A model generated the notes under the pieces. It searched no databases. It saw only the letters and a program-made list of their open reading frames with translations, and was not told where the DNA came from. From Methanothermobacter tenebrarum (GTDB lineage Archaea; Methanobacteriota; Methanobacteria; Methanobacteriales; DSM-23052): a DNA stretch of 64,000 nucleotides. The DNA is taken from contig NZ_AP025698.1 in assembly GCF_023167465.1 (NCBI RefSeq), positions 1-64,000 of the forward strand, read 5' to 3'. The translations under genes and the position numbers were made by a program. Positions 61,138 to 64,000 of the stretch are shown here, piece by piece; position 1 is the stretch's first letter, and each line of letters opens with the position of its first letter.

Positions 61138-61517
61138 CTGTACACCCCTTTTTCGCCCTTAGCTGAGTCTTCCCAGAATTCTTCCCAGATCTTCATAATG
61201 TGATCCTTCATTATATGCTTGATCTTTTTGACTGTTTCTTCACCCTGGGGTGTTATCTTGTAATATTTAACCCTCTTCTCGCCTTTCAATTCCCATTCTC
61301 CTTTTATGAGTCCTCTTTTTTCAAGGTCGTGGAGTATTGGATAGATTATACTCGGACCTGGCGGTTTTATCCTGTGACCCTTTATTGAATAAAATCTGTG
61401 GAGTTTTTTCATTATCTCGTATCCGTGAGTTCTTTCTTTATTTATCATGAGTAGGATCATTGTCTTCCCGAATCCTCGCATGAAACTTTTTATTATGTGA
61501 TTGTTGTAATCTTTCAT
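61134..61517 (-). CDS. PadR-family transcriptional regulator
   Basis: This regulator of about 127 residues has a winged helix with ERTHGYEIMKKLHRFYSI and PSIIYPILHDLEKRGLIKGE, then a C-terminal helix for dimerisation. PadR proteins usually repress their own exporter operon until a ligand binds. It directly precedes the ABC genes, matching that scheme. ATG at 61517 behind GGGTGG is preferred to 61589, which would run through the divergent promoter. Confidence 0.9.
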   Translation of the reverse strand: MKDYNNHIIKSFMRGFGKTMILLMINKERTHGYEIMKKLHRFYSIKGHRIKPPGPSIIYPILHDLEKRGLIKGEWELKGEKRVKYYKITPQGEETVKKIKHIMKDHIMKIWEEFWEDSAKGEKGVYR

Positions 61518-61529
61518 AGCAAGCCACCC

Positions 61530-61573
61530 ATTATATAGGTTTTGTGATATATCAACTTTCTGATATATATAAG
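61530..61573. promoter_or_regulatory. Divergent promoter and candidate PadR operator
   Basis: The palindrome TGATATATCA (61545-61554) and a second TGATATAT (61561-61568) lie 16 bp apart, overlapping TATA-like sequences for both directions (minus: GATATATCAC; plus: GATATATATAAG, about 61562-61573). This is a suitable place for autoregulation by the PadR protein. Site assignment is inferred. Confidence 0.45.
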
Positions 61574-61616
61574 TTTTATCCCCCCACACAAAAAATAAAA
61601 AGAGGAGGAATCTACC

Positions 61617-62372
61617 ATGAAACTCGGCTTTTCTACCCTGGCACTATTCATGAAATCACTCGAAGAAATGCTAGAAATAGCATCAAAAGACGGCTTCCAA
61701 CTCATCGAAGTACTCTGCGAAGGACCATACTGGCCCAGGAAATTACTAGAAGATAAACTATCCATAGAACCCCTAGAATCCTATGATGTTGAATTATTCC
61801 TCCATGCACCTACAATCGACCTTAACCCCGCCAGCATAAACAAGGGTATAAGAGAAGAAACCAAAAAACAGACAATAGAAACAATAGAACTAGCCCATAA
61901 TATCGGCGCAACCACCATAACAACACACCCAGGACTCATACATAGAAAAGAAGAAAGAATAAGGAACATGGCACTAGAATTCGCAAAGGAAACACTAAAA
62001 GACTGTTCAATTTATGCAGATGATCTCGGAGTTAAACTTTCCATCGAAAACATGCCAGGCCGCTATTCTTACCTTTGCAACAATCCACGCGAACATGAAA
62101 AATTCATAAAAGCTTGTGGCTGCTCTGCCACAGTAGACATAGGACATGCCAATACAACCAAAGAACCTGAAAACTTCTTCAAAATTAAAGACATAGCATA
62201 TTATCATATAAATGATAATAATGGTAAAAAGGATGAACATTTACCAGTTGGTGAAGGCAACCTTAACTTAAAACTGCTCAAAAACGTGAAAAAAGGCATA
62301 ATAGAAGTTAACAATTATAAAAATGTCCTAAAAAGCAAATCAAGGATCAAAAAATTAATAAAAAGATTATAA
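61617..62372 (+). CDS. Xylose-isomerase-like TIM-barrel protein (sugar phosphate isomerase/epimerase or AP-endonuclease family 2 fold)
   Basis: This 251-residue TIM barrel has LGFSTLALFMKSLEEML at the start, IEVLCEGPYWPRK, TTHPGLIHRK (metal histidine), LSIENMPGRYSY (metal glutamate) and VDIGHANTTKEP with HINDNNGKKDEH (metal aspartate/histidine). Metal ligands appear intact. Substrate unknown. GAGGAGG precedes the ATG. It is divergent from padR and may share its control. The downstream neighbour is a transposon remnant. Confidence 0.82.
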   Translation: MKLGFSTLALFMKSLEEMLEIASKDGFQLIEVLCEGPYWPRKLLEDKLSIEPLESYDVELFLHAPTIDLNPASINKGIREETKKQTIETIELAHNIGATTITTHPGLIHRKEERIRNMALEFAKETLKDCSIYADDLGVKLSIENMPGRYSYLCNNPREHEKFIKACGCSATVDIGHANTTKEPENFFKIKDIAYYHINDNNGKKDEHLPVGEGNLNLKLLKNVKKGIIEVNNYKNVLKSKSRIKKLIKRL

Positions 62373-62376
62373 AAAG

Positions 62377-62522
62377 TACCCCCTCTTGGGGTGGTTTCCC
62401 GGTTCAAGCTTGCGAGCACATGGAATATTCCAGGAGCATCATCTCCACAAGCCTTCAAGACAGTACCCCCCAACATCAATAAGTACTTCTCGCCTCTCAT
62501 CCCCCCACACACGCGGAGTAAG
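62377..62522 (-). mobile_element. Decayed TnpB-type element, copy 6 (about 150 bp)
   Basis: This is the shortest copy. On the plus strand, TACCCCCTCTTGGGGTGGTT matches the eroded right-end hairpin, and CTTGCGAGCACATGG and CATCTCCACAAGCCTTCAAG align with copy 1 (CTTGCGGGAACGTGG, CATCTCCATGAGCTCAAAG). The far end CACGCGGAGTAAGTTAAA resembles the left tip with TTTAAC on the minus strand. GTTCAC itself is lost. It fills the whole gap between the TIM-barrel gene and the HAD gene, whose stop codon lies at the target site. Confidence 0.6.
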
Positions 62523-63317
62523 TTAAAATTTTATATCTAAAATCTCCCTTATATTATATATAACAATATCAGCAGCTTTTAAAAGCTTCTCATGGACCTT
62601 ATTATTCTGTTGTAGGGTTAACACGCCAACATCTGCCTCTTTCAGTGCTAGGATGTCATTGAGACCATCCCCAACCATCATAACCTTATCATACTTCCTC
62701 TTAAGTCTTCTTATGACAAGCGCTTTCCCTTTTGTATCCACTGTGGCGAAAACATTTGAAGTTGGTATATTAATCGTGATTGCAAGCTTTTCCAGGGCAC
62801 CTTTCCTATCACCAGAAGCAACATAAATATCTATATTCCTCCTTTTAAGCTCTGATACAACATCTAAGACTTCCGGGAATAACTTACCACCAGCTGTTAT
62901 AGTAAATTCAACCATTCTTTTTTCAATGTTAAGTATGAACCCTGAGCCACTACATATCTCAATATCATACCCCCTATCTAAAACAGCTCTTATAGTGTCC
63001 TGTATGTCCCTAACCTTACTAGCGTCCTCCTTTAATATATTTAAAATCTCCTCTTTAGTTATATTAACATTAGAATAGCTTATACCCAAGTCTATATTGT
63101 TCCGTGTTATGAAATCATAGATGGTCTGATCCGGCCTGGCATTAATTATACAAGATGCAGGGTCCGTCTGGAGGACCACAAGAGCCCTGTTCTTCTTATA
63201 CTCAACAAGATCCAATGAACTGATAAAATCGCAAATTTTACCGGTTCTAATCTTCTTAATCGCCCTATACCTCTCAGTGAGAGTCCCAGAATTATCAAAC
63301 ACAATAGCTTTCTTCAT
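62523..63317 (-). CDS. Soluble HAD-superfamily phosphatase, P-type-ATPase-like
   Basis: This 264-residue HAD protein has motif I VFDNSGTLTERY, motif II ASGDRKG and motif III VMMVGDGLNDILALKEADVG. The layout resembles the phosphorylation/nucleotide domain of P-type ATPases (DKTGT) but without membrane helices and with DNSGT at motif I, as in soluble archaeal homologues. Substrate unknown. ATG at 63317 follows a TTG start candidate; the ribosome binding site is weak. A decayed element touches its stop codon. Confidence 0.85.
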   Translation of the reverse strand: MKKAIVFDNSGTLTERYRAIKKIRTGKICDFISSLDLVEYKKNRALVVLQTDPASCIINARPDQTIYDFITRNNIDLGISYSNVNITKEEILNILKEDASKVRDIQDTIRAVLDRGYDIEICSGSGFILNIEKRMVEFTITAGGKLFPEVLDVVSELKRRNIDIYVASGDRKGALEKLAITINIPTSNVFATVDTKGKALVIRRLKRKYDKVMMVGDGLNDILALKEADVGVLTLQQNNKVHEKLLKAADIVIYNIREILDIKF

Positions 63318-63351
63318 CAAAAAATTATTTCTCCCTTTTATCCGAAAAATA

Positions 63352-63981
63352 TTACGCTACTATGTGAGTTATCGAAGAAGTTAAGATAAAATATAATCCA
63401 ACTACAATAAGGAAAACGCCACAAGCCAATATTATAAACTTGTAAGTACTCTTTAATACCAGTTTACCCCTAGCAGAAAAGAACGACACAATACCATACC
63501 ATGCAAAATCCGAAGACCAATGCCCAATAAGAAAAGCCGCCAATCCAGCCAATCCAGCCAATTCCATACCCTTAAGCATCAATGCAGCGCCTATCGTACC
63601 CCACCATATAAAAAAATACGGATTTGAAACACTAGTCACAAGACCCTTAGATACCAGGCCAAAATCCTTAAATTCATCAGACTCTATTTTAGGGCTCGTA
63701 TCCCTCATCATATTCAAACCCATGAATATCATAACAGCCCCACCTATCAAACCCACCCAAGCAGACGCCAAAGACGAGCTTATCAACCAACCAAAACCCT
63801 CCAGGATAAGTAGAACGAGCAAAACCTCCCCTACAAGATGGCCTAATACTAATAATGGACCCGCCTTAGACCCCTTCCTGAGAGAATCAGAGATTGTAAC
63901 AGTTAAAAGAGGACCTGGAGCCATGGCACCTGAAAGTCCGATCATGAAGGAGGTTAAAGCGAAAAGAAGCACCTCTAGCAT
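63352..63981 (-). CDS. LysE/RhtB-family exporter
   Basis: This 209-residue membrane protein has about six helices. The family start FMIGLSGAMAPGPLLTVTIS is present, then GGAVMIFMGLNMM and VTSVSNPYFFIWWGTIGAAL. LysE-type proteins export amino acids or related small molecules. The start at 63981 lies close to the window end, so its promoter is not visible. It is 34 bp from the HAD gene downstream on the same strand, a possible shared transcript. Confidence 0.9.
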   Translation of the reverse strand: MLEVLLFALTSFMIGLSGAMAPGPLLTVTISDSLRKGSKAGPLLVLGHLVGEVLLVLLILEGFGWLISSSLASAWVGLIGGAVMIFMGLNMMRDTSPKIESDEFKDFGLVSKGLVTSVSNPYFFIWWGTIGAALMLKGMELAGLAGLAAFLIGHWSSDFAWYGIVSFFSARGKLVLKSTYKFIILACGVFLIVVGLYFILTSSITHIVA

Positions 63982-64000
63982 CTGACCACGCTAGGCGCAC

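Overview
The window reads as the chromosome of a thermophilic hydrogenotrophic methanogen of the Methanobacteriales, most likely a Methanothermobacter relative. Evidence is the F420-dependent methylene-H4MPT dehydrogenase (mtd), methanogenesis marker 12, CfbB and CfbD of coenzyme F430 synthesis, the fused Fae-Hps enzyme, Alba, an Orc1/Cdc6 initiator, archaeal TATA promoters, and frequent GTG and TTG starts behind GGTGA-type ribosome binding sites. The genus is inferred from gene content and order recalled from that group, not from a database search.

Layout. 1-1620 holds a decayed TnpB transposon (24-1128) followed by a probable replication origin with repeated origin boxes; cdc6 follows. 2.7-11.8 kb is a minus-strand run: pyrB, a tRNA m1A methyltransferase, the Hef helicase-nuclease, phosphomevalonate dehydratase large subunit, a RecJ-like nuclease, rpsO, an XTPase and the Kae1-Bud32 fusion. 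12-19.4 kb holds a CobT-like protein, membrane proteins, ilvE, tRNA-Val, a surface protein, surE and an Lsm protein. 19.3-31 kb is amino-acid biosynthesis: ilvB-ilvN-ilvC with marker 12, purD, argF, argS, signal peptidase and ilvD. 31-38 kb has a cupin with a rubredoxin-Hcp fusion, thrS, a ParA pair and a radical SAM DNA-repair-type protein. 38-48 kb has cfbB, surface-polysaccharide genes, mtd, a flavoprotein, hisB, ferredoxin, a ModE-type regulator and a flippase. 48-57 kb has an iron-sulfur flavoprotein, fae-hps, trpB2, the DUF1786-PHP-DUF63 operon, leuA and cfbD. The end holds alba, a PadR/ABC-2/PQQ-propeller operon, a TIM-barrel protein, a HAD phosphatase and a LysE-type exporter.

The most unusual theme is a family of decayed IS605/IS1341-type elements. 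At least six copies (24-1128, 11849-12585, 17879-18247, 33347-33667, about 57200-57342, 62377-62522) keep the right-end RNA-like segment of TnpB transposons (omega-RNA-like, ending in GTTCAC). Several keep a left-end hairpin abutting TTTAAC. None has an intact tnpA or tnpB; two contain recognisable tnpB pseudogenes. The copy in front of alba stands out. It sits exactly where a strong TATA box would start transcription, is closed by a perfect 9-bp terminal stem, and ends one base before the alba ribosome binding site. It may be a domesticated structured leader or stable RNA. One other copy contains two identical 31-bp repeats separated by 37 bp, resembling a minimal CRISPR.

A second unexplained signal is an AACTTATAAGTT palindrome cluster upstream of hef, parA and the iron-sulfur flavoprotein gene.
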